This document shows positions 5,801 to 7,103 of a stretch of 7,103 bases of DNA, one piece after another (positions within the stretch are counted from its first letter, which is position 1; the number at the start of each line of letters is the position of its first letter). A model generated the notes under the pieces. It saw nothing but the letters and a program-made list of their open reading frames with translations, was not told the DNA's origin and did not search any database. The position numbers and the translations under genes were made by a program. Source of the stretch: Rhodospirillales bacterium (GTDB lineage: Bacteria > Pseudomonadota > Alphaproteobacteria > Reyranellales > Reyranellaceae); contig JABMNB010000199.1 in assembly GCA_013205335.1 (NCBI GenBank), positions 1-7,103 of the forward strand, read 5' to 3'.

Positions 5801-7103
5801 CGGGCGGCTTGAAGGCCATCCTCGAGCACAGCGTGGCGGCAGGCGCGAACCAGGGCCGCTTCGCCCAGGTCGGCGGCCTGCGCTTCTCCTTCGATCCGGA
5901 CAATGCCGTCGGATCCAAGGTGATGAACATCTCGCTGGTGGACGAGAACGGCGTCGTGATCCGGCGCGTGCTGGAGAACGGCGTGGTGTCCGAGGACGCC
6001 CCGGACGTGATCACCGTTTCGACCACGTCCTTCACCGCCAACGGCGGCGACGGCTATCCCATCAAGGCCAACGGCAACAACTTCCGCTACCTGCTGAACA
6101 ACGGCACGCTGGGCATGCCGGTCACCGAGGCGCTCGACTTCACCCTCGCGGCCAATACCCCGGCCAATGCGCTGGGCGAGCAGGACGCCTTCGAGGCCTA
6201 CATGCAGGGCCGGTACGGCACACCCGACAGGGCCTTCGACGTCGCCGACACGGCTCAGGCACTGGATATCCGCATCGAGAACCTGAACACCCGGGCCGAT
6301 GGCGTCTTCAACGCCTCGGGTCCGGGTACTGCTGCCAACGACAGCGTCACCGGTACGCAGGCCATCGACAATCTGATGGGCGGCGACGGTGACGATACGG
6401 TGAGCGGCGGCGCGGGCGCCGACCTGATAGATCTCGGCGGCGGTGCGGACGTGATGCGCGACAGCTTGCCCAACCTGGCCGGCGACAGTATCTCCGGCTT
6501 CGGTCTCACCGATGAGCTGGAGATCAGCGGGTCGCTCGTCGGCCGGTCCAACCTCATCGTCACCAGGACGGCCGATGGGGCGACGCTCAGCGCGGGCGGA
6601 TCGACCTTCGACCTCGAGGGCAGCTTCGCGGCCGGCGACTTCCTGACGGTGGTGCGTGGTACCGGCGCAGATGCCCATACGACCATCACCTTCGAAAGGT
6701 ACCTGCCGACGCTGTCGGAAGGCGTGCGGGTCAACCCGGCCCTGATCAACGGCATCGCCAGCGAGGAATTCCTGACGGGCGACGGCCTGGTCCAGTTCAC
6801 CCTGGACATGAAGTCGGCCGTCTCCGAGTTCAAGAACACGCTCGGCACCTACATGGTCGCGGCGGACGGCACGATCTCCGACGTCCGGATCCTCTTCAGC
6901 AACACGCTGATCGCCGGCTCGGCGAGCGTCAGCCTCGGCACGCCCGACGCCAACGAGAAGATCGGGTTCTTCGTGATCCAGGACGGTGCCGACGCCTACG
7001 GCAACCTGCCGAACAACCTGTCGTTCGTCGATCCGGGCACGATGAACATCGCCGATCTCGACAACGGCTTGCCGGTGGCACTCCGCAGCGCGACGCTGGG
7101 CCA
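2827..7103 (+). CDS. Giant secreted multidomain protein: choice-of-anchor I propeller, 5'-nucleotidase, RTX repeats, DUF4114-like domain; cut by the right edge
   Basis: The frame is open for 1425 codons from ATG 2827 to the window end with no stop. Residues about 15-495 match choice-of-anchor I proteins: FTPDGKKILVANEGE (129-143), DVEPEYISIS (200-209), an EF-hand-like DTDGDGDID (352-360) before YGGRSFSIVD, and NKGPEPEGITIG (406-417). Residues about 499-820 form a 5'-nucleotidase metallophosphatase domain: HLSDGEAG (505-512), GGDN (541-544), GNHEFD (589-594), TAHLQQ (731-736) and AGSNT (756-760). Residues about 850-1090 are the 5'-nucleotidase C-terminal domain: RSQETNLGNLAAD (901-913), RNGGGIR (936-942), LRFSFD (1018-1023) and GGDGY (1073-1077). 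RTX nonapeptides follow at 1185-1211, then a DUF4114-like segment with IGFFVIQDG (1379-1387). There is no Sec signal peptide, so type I secretion is likely, followed by extracellular or surface action on phosphate esters, perhaps nucleotides. Three metal-ligand positions differ from UshA, so activity is uncertain. Domain calls rest on motif recognition. Confidence 0.9.
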   Translation, partial: MPTSVHSPASITPTGALVFDVAGSLTLAGAEISAFDAASDRLFTTSNVGLQVVNLANPEAPTLIATVNFAALGFATTDITSVAVKNGIVAVALPAADKTMPGQVVFLNAADHSLLGSVNVGALPDMLIFTPDGKKILVANEGEMTAAGVDAPGSVSIIDISTGIPGATVSTATFDSFNGQENALRAEGVRIFAGKSVSMDVEPEYISISADGTKAMVTLQEANALAILDIATGTFTDIVPLGLKDWTGLKLDVSDRDGAGGTASVNLITDSHLFGMYMPDAITNYQVGGQTYYVMANEGDDRDDFLSPDETVRAGTSSFDLDNALFPDEAALKAAGELGRHTVSNSPGLRGDTDGDGDIDQIMTYGGRSFSIVDDQGNRVFDSADVIERIIVEQFPALFDDTRSDNKGPEPEGITIGTVGGQTYAFVGLERSNITLAFDITDPANVSFAGAAHKAGDLSPEGLLFIPAADSPSGTDLLVASNEVNNTVTVFEVGPPPPFTLQLLHLSDGEAGLLADDTAHNLAALVDAFDGTYANTLILSGGDNFLPGPFINAGTDPSLSSLPAIGATAAGRPDIAIHNAIGVETSTIGNHEFDLGSTVFRDSFTPSGSWVGAQFVYLSSNLDFSGDSALAPRYTNTLDGGTATSIAEASTLKGRIAPAAVITEGGQKIGIVGATTQILESISSPNGTEVKGFPTGAGPNGEVDDMDLLAAQLQPIIDELIAEGVNKIIVTAHLQQIANEQLLATKLRGVDIILSAGSNTRLGDADDEAVAFPGHAANFAGPYPIVTQGADGKTTLIVNTDAEYTYLGRLVVDFDANGDVIVGSLTANVATNGAYAATTANVAEAWGVTEALLETTAFADGTKGDRVRDITQAVDAIIGAKDGTVFGFTDVYLEGERSFIRSQETNLGNLAADSGIYALKKALGDAADDMFIVGLRNGGGIRAQIGSVDQEGDKIAPIANPDADKPVGGVSQLDIENSLRFDNKTMVFDTDAGGLKAILEHSVAAGANQGRFAQVGGLRFSFDPDNAVGSKVMNISLVDENGVVIRRVLENGVVSEDAPDVITVSTTSFTANGGDGYPIKANGNNFRYLLNNGTLGMPVTEALDFTLAANTPANALGEQDAFEAYMQGRYGTPDRAFDVADTAQALDIRIENLNTRADGVFNASGPGTAANDSVTGTQAIDNLMGGDGDDTVSGGAGADLIDLGGGADVMRDSLPNLAGDSISGFGLTDELEISGSLVGRSNLIVTRTADGATLSAGGSTFDLEGSFAAGDFLTVVRGTGADAHTTITFERYLPTLSEGVRVNPALINGIASEEFLTGDGLVQFTLDMKSAVSEFKNTLGTYMVAADGTISDVRILFSNTLIAGSASVSLGTPDANEKIGFFVIQDGADAYGNLPNNLSFVDPGTMNIADLDNGLPVALRSATLG
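6379..6459 (+). repeat. RTX calcium-binding nonapeptide repeats in the large protein
   Basis: Three consecutive nonapeptides encode residues 1185-1193, 1194-1202 and 1203-1211; the first reads GGDGDDTVS and the second GGAGADLID, close to the GGxGxDxUx consensus, while the third is degenerate. RTX repeats bind calcium outside the cell and drive folding after type I secretion. The array is short, so it may be only one of several blocks if more follow past the window end. Confidence 0.85.

Noticed and set aside
2836..6678. A 1280-codon open frame on the minus strand opposite the large gene
   Set aside because: It is a shadow of the plus-strand gene: GC-rich third positions remove antisense stops. 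The translated product is low-complexity, dominated by Arg, Gly, Val, Asp and Ala with no recognisable motif, while the plus frame has many clear domain motifs.

Overview
The window is a GC-rich stretch with strongly GC-biased third codon positions. The gene types (a short catalase-family peroxidase coupled to a cytochrome b561, a Gfo/Idh/MocA oxidoreductase, and a type I-secreted RTX protein) suggest a proteobacterium, most likely an alphaproteobacterium. That placement is an inference from composition and gene content; there is no rRNA or other phylogenetic marker here.

Layout from left to right. (1) The C-terminal half of a catalase-family (SrpA-like) peroxidase, cut by the left edge, overlaps by 4 bases (ATGA) a complete cytochrome b561 gene; together they look like a translationally coupled oxidative-stress or respiratory pair. 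(2) A small single-domain SET protein follows 51 bases later on the same strand. (3) A Gfo/Idh/MocA-type NAD(P)-dependent oxidoreductase lies on the minus strand and converges tail to tail with the SET gene, with a 9-base gap. (4) A 299-base divergent intergenic region, visibly richer in A and T than its surroundings, carries a perfect 14-base palindrome overlapping a candidate promoter for the oxidoreductase. (5) From 2827 to the right edge runs one very large plus-strand gene, open for 1425 codons with no stop in the window. Its product is modular: a choice-of-anchor I beta-propeller-like domain, a 5'-nucleotidase metallophosphatase domain with an altered metal site, a 5'-nucleotidase C-terminal domain, RTX calcium-binding nonapeptides, and a DUF4114-like domain at the cut end. 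It has no Sec signal peptide, which fits export by a type I secretion system through an uncleaved C-terminal signal beyond the window.

The most notable item is this large protein. Three of the seven metal-ligand positions known from 5'-nucleotidases of the UshA type are replaced, while the catalytic His-Asp dyad and the substrate-binding C-terminal domain motifs are kept. No mobile element, CRISPR array, tRNA or rRNA was seen.
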